Below are positions 1 through 6,152 of a DNA stretch of 6,853 bases, in pieces. A program made the position numbers and the translations under genes. Source of the stretch: an uncultured Caulobacterales bacterium (lineage in GTDB: Bacteria > Pseudomonadota > Alphaproteobacteria > Caulobacterales > Caulobacteraceae); assembly GCA_903889785.1 (NCBI GenBank), contig CAISYT010000071.1, forward strand, positions 1 through 6,853, given 5' to 3'. The stretch's first letter is position 1, and the number at the start of each line of letters is the position of its first letter. The notes under the pieces are model-generated. The model worked only from the letters and a program-made list of their open reading frames with translations, was not told the DNA's origin and searched no databases.

Positions 1-1116
1 CATTTGTTCCGCCTCGGCTTTGGCAAGCCGCCGACCACGTCTATCGAGGCCTATGCTTCCGAGCCGCTTCAGGCTCAGCATCTGGTCGACCTGATCCTGG
101 TTAACCCCGTAAACGCACCACGCCGCAGCGGCACTTCGGCCTGGATCGATGCTAGCGGCGCGGCCAGGGTGTTTCAGATTACAGACGGCGACACCGGCGA
201 CCTCAAGCGCATCGCACGGGTGATTACGGGGCAGTCGGTTGGGCTGACCCTGTCGGGAGGCGGCGCGCGAGCCTATGCCCATATTGGCGCGATCCGGGCA
301 CTGCGGGAGCGGCAGATACCAATCGATTTCGTCGGCGGATCTTCCATGGGCGCTGTGGTCGGTGCTGGCCTGGCGCTGGGCTGGGGCCAGGAGGAGATGG
401 AGGCCAGAATCCGCAAGGCGTTCTTCGAAACCAGTCCACTTGATGACATCGCCATTCCGCTGATCGCCATGACCCACGGTTTGAAGGTGCGCCAACGCCT
501 GGCGGAGCATTTCCACGATATCGACATCAGCGACATGGCCCTGCCGTTCTTTTGCGTCTCGTCCAACCTGACCACCGGCGTCTATCAGCTTCATCGTCGC
601 GGCCAGCTGGCAAGGGCTCTGCGGGCTTCGATCTCCCTGCCCGGGGTGCTGCCGCCGGTCACGGACGGGGCCAATGTTCTGGTCGACGGAGCGGTGATGA
701 AGAATTTTCCAGCCGACATCATGCGGTCCATGCAGCTTGGACCAATCGTAGGCGTAGACGTGACTCGCGGCCGAAGCATCACGGCCAAGGACGTCTTCCG
801 CCCGCCCAGCTTCTGGAAATGGATCTTGTCTGGCCAATGGCGCTCGGGGCCGCCGATCGTGGGGCTGTTGATGCGGGCCGCCACCGTGAGCACCGGCCGA
901 GACCTGGCCGCCTCCCGCGAGGCCACCGATGTGCTGATCACGCCCAAGCTGGAGGGCATCGATATCCGCGATTGGCAAGCCTATGATCCAGCGGTAGAAG
1001 CTGGTTATGCCGCAACAATCTCGGCTCTCGATGCCCTCGATCGTCCAGTTCAGGCCCTACGCCGCCGCGCCAGCCGCAAAGAACAGCCGCGACCCCTAGC
1101 AGCCGAGTTTTGCTAG
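1..1116 (+). CDS. Patatin-like phospholipase (NTE/RssA type), 5' end missing
   Basis: A serine lipid acyl hydrolase of the patatin family, probably acting on phospholipids or lysophospholipids at the membrane. The frame is open from base 1 (the first codon would be His), so the gene very likely starts upstream; a TTG at 4 is the first possible start inside the window. Counting from that TTG, the oxyanion-hole glycines are in LSGGGARAYAHIGAIRAL (83-100), the nucleophile is Ser114 in GGSSMG, and the second dyad residue is Asp228 in LVDGAVMKNFPAD. The catalytic set is therefore complete. The roughly 75 residues before the patatin core contain PRRSGTSAWID followed by LKRIARVITGQSVGL. This resembles the linker of NTE-like proteins that carry a cyclic-nucleotide-binding domain N-terminally, so such a domain may lie upstream, which is inference. 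The gene ends in TAG and converges on the SOUL gene. Family assignment is firm; substrate is unknown. Confidence 0.9.
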   Translation, partial: HLFRLGFGKPPTTSIEAYASEPLQAQHLVDLILVNPVNAPRRSGTSAWIDASGAARVFQITDGDTGDLKRIARVITGQSVGLTLSGGGARAYAHIGAIRALRERQIPIDFVGGSSMGAVVGAGLALGWGQEEMEARIRKAFFETSPLDDIAIPLIAMTHGLKVRQRLAEHFHDIDISDMALPFFCVSSNLTTGVYQLHRRGQLARALRASISLPGVLPPVTDGANVLVDGAVMKNFPADIMRSMQLGPIVGVDVTRGRSITAKDVFRPPSFWKWILSGQWRSGPPIVGLLMRAATVSTGRDLAASREATDVLITPKLEGIDIRDWQAYDPAVEAGYAATISALDALDRPVQALRRRASRKEQPRPLAAEFC

Positions 1117-1185
1117 GCCAGCCCGACATCAAGTCGCGCCCCAAATTAGGCACGCGACCGCAATCCACGGCCGAAATCGATCATC

Positions 1186-1204
1186 AAAATCGGCGTTACC
1201 GCCG
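1186..1204 (-). terminator. Weak intrinsic terminator at the end of the SOUL gene
   Basis: On the minus strand, CGGCG-GTAA-CGCCG forms a 5-bp all-GC stem with a 4-base loop and is followed by ATTTTGATG. The loop contains the SOUL stop codon (1196-1198). The short stem and T4 tail make it a weak candidate, but it sits exactly where a terminator is expected. The rest of the 79-bp gap to the convergent patatin gene shows nothing else. Confidence 0.35.
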
Positions 1205-1819
1205 CGCCACGGCGACCGCGACCTCGTTTAGGCGCATGAACGGCAGGGTCCACGGCGGATCATAAAACCAAGCCTGGGGCTCGCCCGTAGACGTCCAGGA
1301 CGCTTGGTTCAGTTTATCAGACAGCTGTTTCTGTTTCAAAGTTACCGCAGCCGACGAGCGGCTGCCGGAAAAGGCCAGGACGGCAAAGGTCTGTGGCGGC
1401 AACTGAACCAGCTTCACCCTGGCGTCCTTGGGCTTAGGCAGGGTCGCTAGATCGTACTTGGCCGGCATGAAGAACTGGATGCGCCAGCCGGCCGCGGACG
1501 ACTGCTGGGCCACAGGCGCGGTCATGGCAATCTGCTCGCCGCCTGTGGCCTGCGCCACTGGTGCCGTCATGGCGATCTGGGCAGAGGCGGCGTTTCCACC
1601 AAAGATGTAGCCGGCGATCAGGCGAAAACCATCGCTTCGCGCAAAGGCTTCATCGCCGGCGACCAAGGCCTCGGCCGCAATCCGTCCCTCGTACTGGCGA
1701 ATTTCTACGGGCCCGATCCGCTCAACCGTCTGATAGCGGGGCTGCTCGGTCGTGCCGCGCGCGCCGAACGCCTGGAGTACTGCTGCCGCCAGGGTTGCGA
1801 TGATGCTCGGTCCTGCCAT
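1196..1819 (-). CDS. SOUL family heme-binding protein
   Basis: A member of the SOUL/HBP heme-binding family, which binds tetrapyrroles; its bacterial role is poorly defined. Counted from the upstream ATG at 1825, the domain covers roughly residues 30-207: YQTVERIGPVEIRQYEGR (31-48), FRLIAGYIFGGN (67-78), the family core motif IAMTAPV, FFMPAKYDLATLPKP (118-132) and the C-terminal WFYDPPWTLPFMRLNEVAV (187-205). The IAMTAPV motif is present twice (see the repeat entry). Residues about 5-23 are hydrophobic and rich in Ala, and could be an uncleaved anchor or weak signal peptide, although no basic residues precede them. Two ATG codons lie six bases apart (1825 and 1819). The AGGA is only about 2 bases from the first but about 7 from the second, so I choose 1819 (207 aa instead of 209). 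It lies 185 bp downstream of spmX on the same strand and probably has its own promoter. Confidence 0.88.
   Translation of the reverse strand: MAGPSIIATLAAAVLQAFGARGTTEQPRYQTVERIGPVEIRQYEGRIAAEALVAGDEAFARSDGFRLIAGYIFGGNAASAQIAMTAPVAQATGGEQIAMTAPVAQQSSAAGWRIQFFMPAKYDLATLPKPKDARVKLVQLPPQTFAVLAFSGSRSSAAVTLKQKQLSDKLNQASWTSTGEPQAWFYDPPWTLPFMRLNEVAVAVARR
1505..1579 (-). repeat. Duplicated QIAMTAPVAQ motif within the SOUL gene
   Basis: The ten-residue stretch QIAMTAPVAQ occurs twice, encoded by 1579-1550 and 1534-1505, with a 45-base period. The two 30-base copies differ at 5 positions and all the differences are synonymous, so the duplication is not recent and the protein motif has been kept. Doubled motifs of this kind are, from memory, found in other alphaproteobacterial SOUL proteins. 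Confidence 0.75.
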
Positions 1820-1839
1820 AGCCATTTCCTTTTGTAACC

Positions 1840-1868
1840 AAGTAGCGCCTGTATCGGCTTATCACCAA
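1840..1868 (-). promoter_or_regulatory. Possible housekeeping promoter for the SOUL gene
   Basis: TTGGTG (1868-1863), a 17-base spacer and CTACTT (1845-1840) precede the SOUL start by about 20 bases. The -10 element, read as GCTACTT, partly resembles the Caulobacter housekeeping consensus GCTANAWC. Several positions mismatch, so this is a tentative call. The rest of the 185-bp gap (1826-2010) holds a small dyad at 1902-1916 and no convincing gene. Confidence 0.25.
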
Positions 1869-1898
1869 TTTGCAGACTGCACCGGTATGATGGATATC

Positions 1899-1916
1899 AA
1901 ACGCCTTCGTCAGGCG
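1899..1916 (-). terminator. Small hairpin downstream of spmX, possible weak terminator
   Basis: On the minus strand CGCCT-GACGA-AGGCG forms a 5-bp stem with a 5-base loop, followed by TTTGATAT. It lies about 95 bases after the spmX stop and before the proposed SOUL promoter. The tail has only three T residues, so it may simply be a chance dyad. Confidence 0.22.
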
Positions 1917-2010
1917 CGACCTCAGCCGTTTTTCGAGCTGGATCTGGCAGGACCCATGGATTCAATGGGGTTTGCGTGTGGAAATCCGCTGCGCATTTTC
2001 CAAATTCCGC

Positions 2011-3360
2011 TCAGTTTTCCGGGGCGTCCAGCAGGCGCAAAAGACGGTAGGTGGCAACCACGAAGCCGACAGCCCCACCCACGCACAAGATCCAGCTGAT
2101 GATCTGTTCGGTCCTTAAGGTTCCGGACGCGTCAGAAGCAGTGCTAAGCCCACCGAAAACCCCGCCTGCAACGAAAATCAGGCTGAGAAAGGCCAGGATG
2201 AACAGGCGCGCGGATTTGGCCGCGCGGGGCTTGCGGGCGCGCGGCCGGGTGGCATCAAAACTGGCCACCACGTCTTGGTCGTCATCAAGGCCTGCATTCC
2301 AAAGCGCATTGCTCGCATCGAGCGGTGCGGGCTCGCTCTGAACTTCAGGCGCTGAGGCCAACGGGAAATCCTGCGGTGGATTGGCCTCTGGCACGGCGGC
2401 GGGCTGTTCCTCGGCCAGGACCTGGGCTTCGATCTGCCCCTGCTCTTGTGGCGTGGGCGCCAGAAAGGGCGCCGGCCAGTCCAGGGCCTGAGTCAGCGGC
2501 TCCGCCGCTTGGCTAGGCTCGACAAGCGGGCTTTCAGGGATCGGGGGTACGTCGAGGGCAGCGGTCTCGCCAAGTGGCAGCGGGGACAGCAGCGTTTCAT
2601 CCACGACGTCGGGTTGAGGCTCGACCGATGCCTCAGACTGGGACACCGGAGCGACATCCTCGGGCAGGAGGGATTCCAGCTGAGCGCTGACAGCGGCGGC
2701 GGCCCGCTCGCTGGCGGTCGGCTCGGCATCCTCTTCGGGCGGCACGGGTACTGGCAGGGGCGTGCCATCGCGGTGAGCCTCAGCACGATCACCCTCTAGC
2801 GAGGCCGTGACCGGTGAGGGTGCCTGGCGCGGCACAGCGTAGGACGCGTCGTAATCGACCTTTGGCAGCAAGATCGGCGACGGGGCAGCCACCCAGCCCT
2901 CCGGCGGGGTGAGAAACAAGTTCTTTTCGGCCGAGCGCCGACGCACCAGGGCATCGATCACGATCCGCTCACCAGCGAAATCAGCCTTGCGCCACACATC
3001 CATAGCGCAGGCCGCCTGGATCAGGGCCCCTTCATTGACCCGGCGCAGCACGGCCGAGCGCTTGAAGTTCTCCACCCCAATGTTGAACGCCAGGGACGTC
3101 AGGGCGTCGAACTGGTTCTGATTAAGCGGCGTGTAGCAATGTTCGTTGACCGCATGAGCCACCGCGATTAGGTCGTACATCAGCAGGGCCGCGGCATCCT
3201 CGACCGAGACGTACGCGCCCTTGCGCGCCGTCAAGGTATGGCCATAGCCGATGGTCCACCGCCCGTCCGCCAGCTGAGCGGCGTTCGCGCGATAGCCTTC
3301 GAACCGCTTGATCAGCTCGATGGCGTTCTTCGAGACCTGCAGACGCGCCTTCATAGGCAT
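2011..3360 (-). CDS. spmX: SpmX-like stalked-pole muramidase homologue (polarity factor)
   Basis: In Caulobacter crescentus SpmX localises to the stalked pole, interacts with PopZ, and recruits and activates the histidine kinase DivJ. Residues about 8-152 form a phage-type GH24 lysozyme domain (RFEGYRANAAQLADGRWTI at 19-37, then GYGHTLTARKG; NQFDALTSLAFNIG; ALVRRRSAEKNLFL). Of the T4-type Glu/Asp/Thr triad, Glu21 and Thr36 remain but the Asp position is Leu30, so muramidase activity is probably lost. Residues about 155-370 are an acidic Pro/Ala/Glu-rich linker. A basic stretch (RPRARKPRAAKSAR, 372-385) precedes two membrane helices, about 386-406 and 419-438, which suggests a cytoplasmic N-terminal domain. 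The length of 449 aa is close to that of C. crescentus SpmX. Two ATG codons are possible (3360 and 3354); the GGG upstream is better spaced for 3354. A sigma-54 promoter lies just upstream. Confidence 0.88.
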   Translation of the reverse strand: MPMKARLQVSKNAIELIKRFEGYRANAAQLADGRWTIGYGHTLTARKGAYVSVEDAAALLMYDLIAVAHAVNEHCYTPLNQNQFDALTSLAFNIGVENFKRSAVLRRVNEGALIQAACAMDVWRKADFAGERIVIDALVRRRSAEKNLFLTPPEGWVAAPSPILLPKVDYDASYAVPRQAPSPVTASLEGDRAEAHRDGTPLPVPVPPEEDAEPTASERAAAAVSAQLESLLPEDVAPVSQSEASVEPQPDVVDETLLSPLPLGETAALDVPPIPESPLVEPSQAAEPLTQALDWPAPFLAPTPQEQGQIEAQVLAEEQPAAVPEANPPQDFPLASAPEVQSEPAPLDASNALWNAGLDDDQDVVASFDATRPRARKPRAAKSARLFILAFLSLIFVAGGVFGGLSTASDASGTLRTEQIISWILCVGGAVGFVVATYRLLRLLDAPEN

Positions 3361-3403
3361 TTACCCAAATTGAAACAACGACCCAAGGGTGCGGGTGGTC
3401 CAA

Positions 3404-3419
3404 AGCAAGACCGGGGCCA
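3404..3419 (-). promoter_or_regulatory. Sigma-54 (-24/-12) promoter of spmX
   Basis: Read on the minus strand, TGGCCC-CGGTC-TTGCT matches the RpoN consensus TGGCAC-N5-TTGCW with one mismatch. The invariant GG (3418-3417) and GC (3406-3405) have the required spacing of 10 bases. The predicted start of transcription is near 3393, leaving a leader of about 33 bases before the spmX ATG. The element lies entirely in the gap between the mgtE stop (3438) and spmX. In C. crescentus spmX is switched on by TacA, a sigma-54-dependent activator, which makes the site likely to be functional. TacA binding sites would be expected further upstream, inside the 3' part of mgtE, but I could not identify them. 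Confidence 0.75.
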
Positions 3420-3437
3420 ACCCCGGATCGACCACGA

Positions 3438-4859
3438 TCAGCGCAGTATAAGCGCGGCCAGGGTAAGCACGGCGATAAAGCCCATGAAGTCGGTCAGGAA
3501 TGTCACGAAAATCGACGACGACACAGCCGGGTCGCGTCCCATCCGCTCCAAGGCCAGTGGTGCCAGGATACCGCCGACGGCGGCTGTGAAGATGTTCACG
3601 ACTAGGGCTAGGGCGATAACGATGGCCAATCGCCAGTTGTGGTAAAACCCCAGCACGCAGGCGCCCATCACCAGAGCAAGGGACAGGCCGTTGGCCAGGC
3701 CCACCCACATTTCGCGAAAAATAATGCGCATGGCGTTGGCCGAGGTCAGCTCACGGTTGGATAGCGCCCGCACCGCCACAGCCAGGGTCTGGGTGCCAGC
3801 ATTGCCCCCCAGGGACGAGACGATAGGCATGAGCACCGCTAGGGCGACCAGCTTGGTTATCTGATCCTGAAAAATGGCGATCGCGCTGACCGCTATGGCC
3901 TCAGTGGCCAGGTTCAGCACCAGCCAGGGCAGGCGCGAGCGCACGATCTCGCCAACATTGGCGTCGCGGCCGGCGTCAGATACGCCGGCAAGGGCCAGAA
4001 TGTCTTCCTGCGCCTCTTCCTGGATAACGCCGACGATATCGTCGACGGTGATCTGGCCCACCAGACGCCCGCCCGGATCAATAACGGGCGCGCTGATCAG
4101 GTGATATTTGTCGAAGATGTAGGCGACCTCTTCCTGGTCCATATCGACGGCGATTTCGGTCACCGGCTCCATCAAAGACCAGAGGGTAACCTCGCGTCCG
4201 GCGCGCAGCAGCTGACTGATCGGCAAAGCACCGACCGGCTTGAAGCCGGGATCGACCACATAGAGATCGAAAAACAGTTCTGGCAGGGCACCAGGATCAG
4301 CCCGGATATGGTCGAGCGCATCGCCCACCGTCCAGAATTGCGGTGCGGCCAGCACCTCGCGCTGCATCAAGCGGCCGGCGCTCTCCTCCTCATAGGCGAG
4401 TGAGCTTTCGATCGCGGCCCGTTCCACCTCGGGCATGGCAGCCATGACCTCGGCGCGCTTATCGTCCTCGAGATCCTCAACCAGGTCGACGGCATCGTCG
4501 GTGTCGAGATCTTCCAGCGCCTTGGCAAGCGAGGCGGCAGGCAGGCTGTCGAGGATTTCCTCGCGCAGATTGGTATCGAGTTCAGAGAGGATTTCCGCCA
4601 GATCGTCTGGCGCTATGTGGGGGATCAGCTCTTCGCGGTAATCAGCGGTCAGAAAGCCCATCAGATCGGCCACGTCGGCCGGGTGGAGCGCATCGATCAG
4701 CTCTTTCAGCCGCTCGCCGTCGCCGCGATCAGCGGCGTCGATCACCATGTCGACATATTCGGGCTTGAGGGCGTAGTCCTCGCCCAGCGCTAGGTCTTCG
4801 AGGTCTTCGGGAACCACGGGTTCCGAGCGCGCCGTCAGGTCGGCTGTTTGCCGGGTCAT
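3438..4859 (-). CDS. mgtE: Magnesium transporter MgtE
   Basis: An inner-membrane Mg2+ channel whose cytoplasmic domains close the pore when Mg2+ is high. Of 473 aa, residues about 45-150 form the helical MgtE N domain with the characteristic acidic repeats (HPADVADLMGFL, DDLAEILSELD, LDTDDAVDLVEDLEDDKRAE). Two CBS domains follow (about 167-225 and 229-285; MEPVTEIAVDMDQEEVAYIF, APVIDPGGRLVGQITVDDIV). The membrane domain is about 308-473. The conserved pore region MPIVSSLGGNAGTQTLAVAV (344-363) and Asp457 in TFLTDFMGF, equivalent to the Mg2+-binding pore Asp of the family, are present. The protein has the usual length and looks intact. The start is supported by a strong AGGGAGGGGG ribosome site 1-10 bases upstream. 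It follows tRNA-Leu by 72 bp with no clear terminator or promoter between them, so co-transcription is possible. I see no magnesium riboswitch in that gap. Confidence 0.96.
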   Translation of the reverse strand: MTRQTADLTARSEPVVPEDLEDLALGEDYALKPEYVDMVIDAADRGDGERLKELIDALHPADVADLMGFLTADYREELIPHIAPDDLAEILSELDTNLREEILDSLPAASLAKALEDLDTDDAVDLVEDLEDDKRAEVMAAMPEVERAAIESSLAYEEESAGRLMQREVLAAPQFWTVGDALDHIRADPGALPELFFDLYVVDPGFKPVGALPISQLLRAGREVTLWSLMEPVTEIAVDMDQEEVAYIFDKYHLISAPVIDPGGRLVGQITVDDIVGVIQEEAQEDILALAGVSDAGRDANVGEIVRSRLPWLVLNLATEAIAVSAIAIFQDQITKLVALAVLMPIVSSLGGNAGTQTLAVAVRALSNRELTSANAMRIIFREMWVGLANGLSLALVMGACVLGFYHNWRLAIVIALALVVNIFTAAVGGILAPLALERMGRDPAVSSSIFVTFLTDFMGFIAVLTLAALILR

Positions 4860-4870
4860 GCCCCCTCCCT
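4860..4870 (-). promoter_or_regulatory. Strong purine-rich ribosome binding site of mgtE
   Basis: The minus strand reads AGGGAGGGGGC immediately before the ATG at 4859. The GGAGG core (4868-4864) is spaced 4 bases from the start. It fixes the mgtE start codon and is the strongest Shine-Dalgarno sequence in the window. Confidence 0.7.
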
Positions 4871-4931
4871 GACGTTGTATGATGGCTTACAGCCGGATGA
4901 TTTGCCTGGTGTGACGATTCAAAAGGTTCAC

Positions 4932-5016
4932 TGGTGCGGTCGAGAAGACTCGAACTTCCACGGGTTGCCCCACAGCGACCTCAACGCTGCGCGTCTACCA
5001 ATTCCGCCACGACCGC
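4932..5016 (-). tRNA. tRNA-Leu (anticodon GAG)
   Basis: An 85-base tRNA with a complete cloverleaf on the minus strand. The acceptor stem GCGGTCG (5016-5010) pairs perfectly with CGACCGC (4942-4936), followed by discriminator A and an encoded CCA (4934-4932). The anticodon stem CAGCG/CGCTG encloses the loop TTGAGGT, giving anticodon GAG (4982-4980), which reads CUC and CUU leucine codons. The long variable arm TGGGGCAACCCGT is typical of class II Leu tRNAs, and the T loop TTCGAGT is canonical. Confidence 0.96.
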
Positions 5017-5033
5017 ACGCCGTGATCGGAGCG

Positions 5034-5062
5034 GGGTAGCAGGGTCTTTTGGGTTTGTGAAG
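5034..5062 (-). promoter_or_regulatory. Possible promoter of tRNA-Leu
   Basis: CTTCAC (5062-5057), a 17-base spacer and CTACCC (5039-5034) on the minus strand would start transcription near 5027, about 11 bases before the tRNA. The spacing and position suit a stable-RNA promoter, but both hexamers match the consensus only in part. Confidence 0.25.
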
Positions 5063-5114
5063 CGCGGTAAAGCCCGACCATGGCAGGCTTGTATTTTAAG
5101 GCTCGTTTTATCCG

Positions 5115-5141
5115 AAAAGCAGCGCCCTTTTTTGGGAACGC
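5115..5141 (-). terminator. Likely terminator of the FliN-like gene
   Basis: On the minus strand GCG-TT-CCC-AAAAAA-GGG-CGC forms an imperfect hairpin (5141-5122) with a 2-base bulge, followed shortly by TTTT (5118-5115). It begins 5 bases after the FliN-like stop codon, an ideal place for an intrinsic terminator, and would separate that gene from the tRNA. The stem is imperfect, hence moderate confidence. Confidence 0.38.
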
Positions 5142-5146
5142 ACCGT

Positions 5147-5397
5147 TTATATAGCTCCAGCCAGGAAATCAAACACATCGGCTGAACGCTTAACGGCAAT
5201 GGTGATGCGATCGTCCTGAATCTGAATTTCGCCGCGGGCGACAGGATGGTTGTTGGCCAGAATCCAAACTTCATCGCTGGTCTTGGCGTCGAGCGGAATC
5301 ACAGCACCCCGGCCCATGCGAAAAGTTGCTGTATCGGCAGGACCGAGTGCCCCAGAAGCACCTGGATTTCGACATTGACCGAATTGACTTGGCTCAC
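5147..5397 (-). pseudogene. FliN-like SpoA-domain protein, interrupted by a frameshift
   Basis: The SpoA (FliM/FliN C-terminal) fold forms the flagellar switch C-ring and related export complexes. The N-terminal part starts at a GTG (5397) preceded by an AAGGGG ribosome site (5408-5403). It reads MSQVNSVNVEIQVLLGHSVL and then PIQQL, ending at 5323. The C-terminal part is in the next frame: RMGRGAVIPLDAKTSDEVW, ANNHPVARGEIQIQDD, then ITIAVKRSADVFDFLAGAI and a TAA stop. Joined as ...PIQQLFRMGRG... they give a continuous SpoA domain of about 83 aa, shorter than the usual FliN of 100-140 aa. The junction is at a T4 run (minus strand of 5321-5324), and one extra T restores the frame. An open frame reaching back to 5449 exists in the second frame, but its N-terminal 44 residues are not FliN-like. 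No other flagellar gene is in the window, so whether it works in the motor is unknown. It diverges from lipB. The disruption may be genuine or a sequencing error. Confidence 0.72.
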
Positions 5398-5410
5398 GGA
5401 TGCCCCTTAC

Positions 5411-5428
5411 GGCTCGCAAGAGCGAGCC
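5411..5428. repeat. Perfect 7-bp inverted repeat between the FliN-like gene and lipB
   Basis: GGCTCGC-AAGA-GCGAGCC is a perfect dyad with a 4-base spacer. It lies in the divergent gap between the FliN-like start (5397) and the probable lipB start (5451 or 5469). No T run follows on either strand, so it is not a classic terminator. It could be an operator shared by the divergent promoters, or an RNA hairpin in one of the leaders. Function is unknown. Confidence 0.6.
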
Positions 5429-5450
5429 TGAAGACATACAATGCACCACG

Positions 5451-6152
5451 ATGCTTGCCTTATCCTTAATGGACCGCCCCGAACTGAAACGCCCCGACGC
5501 AATTGCGGCAGGCTGGGCGGTATCATCGCAACCCGTTGCCTACCTAGAGGCCGTGGCCGCCATGGAATCGCGGGCCCAGGCGATTGCCGATGGCACCGCC
5601 GGCGAGCTGGTCTGGCTGCTGGAGCATCCATCGCTCTATACGGCCGGCGTATCAGCAAAAATGTCCGATCTTCTGGATCCTGACGCACTGCCTGTTTTCG
5701 CGAGTGGGCGTGGCGGGCAGTTCACCTATCACGGGCCCGGCCAGAGGGTCTGTTACCTGATGCTGGACCTAAATCAGCGCGGCCGAGACGTGCGCGCCTT
5801 TGTCGCCGCCCTGGAGGCGTGGCTAATCAAGGCGCTGGCTGATCTGGGCGTCGATGCCGGCCCCCGCGAGCGGCGCATCGGCGTATGGGTTGACCATTCG
5901 GGGGCGGACGAGAAGATCGCCGCCATTGGGGTGAAGCTTCGGCGCTGGGTTAGTTTTCACGGGGCAAGCTTGAACGTCGACCCCAACCTGGGCCATTTCG
6001 CCGGTATCGTGCCCTGTGGCCAGCCACAGTTTGGGGTTACCAGCCTGAGCGCACTGGGCGCATCCAGCAGCCTGGTCTTGGCCGATGCGGCGCTCAAAGC
6101 CGCGTTCGAAGAGATATTCGGGCCCACATGCGAGGCGGCGGCCCCACTCTAG
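5451..6152 (+). CDS. lipB: Octanoyltransferase LipB (lipoate biosynthesis)
   Basis: Transfers octanoyl from octanoyl-ACP to the lipoyl domains of 2-oxoacid dehydrogenases and the glycine cleavage H protein in the cytoplasm; LipA then inserts sulfur. Counting from the ATG at 5451, the conserved blocks are LVWLLEHPSLYTAG, RGGQFTYHGPGQ (87-98), IAAIGVKLRRWVSFHG with catalytic Lys162, and GIVPCGQPQFGVTS with catalytic Cys189. All expected catalytic residues are present. The frame is open back to an ATG at 5400, but those 17 residues are not family-like, cover the inverted repeat at 5411-5428 and lie almost against the divergent FliN-like start. The starts at 5451 and 5469 are therefore more plausible. 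None has a clear Shine-Dalgarno sequence. lipA is not adjacent. The stop TAG shares the palindrome CTAG with the stop of the convergent DUF805 gene. Confidence 0.94.
   Translation: MLALSLMDRPELKRPDAIAAGWAVSSQPVAYLEAVAAMESRAQAIADGTAGELVWLLEHPSLYTAGVSAKMSDLLDPDALPVFASGRGGQFTYHGPGQRVCYLMLDLNQRGRDVRAFVAALEAWLIKALADLGVDAGPRERRIGVWVDHSGADEKIAAIGVKLRRWVSFHGASLNVDPNLGHFAGIVPCGQPQFGVTSLSALGASSSLVLADAALKAAFEEIFGPTCEAAAPL

Noticed and set aside
552..986. 144-codon open frame on the plus strand inside the patatin gene
   Set aside because: It is fully overlapped by the patatin frame, has an Arg/Gly-rich composition typical of a GC-rich shadow frame, and shows no recognisable domain.
1887..2099. Open frame on the plus strand starting MMDIKRLRQ and running into spmX
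   Set aside because: No ribosome site or recognisable motif, and it overlaps the conserved C-terminal membrane segment of spmX on the other strand.
4860..4931. Magnesium riboswitch (M-box) upstream of mgtE
   Set aside because: The gap is only 72 bases and shows no long conserved stems; only a 4-bp GGCT/AGCC dyad is visible.
5096..5110. TTAA-N7-TTTA, one mismatch from the CtrA box TTAA-N7-TTAA
   Set aside because: It lies in an AT-rich patch behind the FliN-like terminator and about 80 bp from the tRNA, not at a promoter I can define. A one-mismatch match to an 8-base pattern is easily due to chance.
5398..5449. Upstream start at 5449 for the FliN-like C-terminal frame
   Set aside because: Residues encoded before about 5323 in that frame do not resemble a SpoA domain, while the neighbouring frame does and has its own GTG and ribosome site.
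5400..5450. Extended lipB start at ATG 5400
   Set aside because: The 17 extra residues are not like the LipB family, there is no ribosome site, and the stretch contains the inverted repeat and almost touches the divergent FliN-like start.
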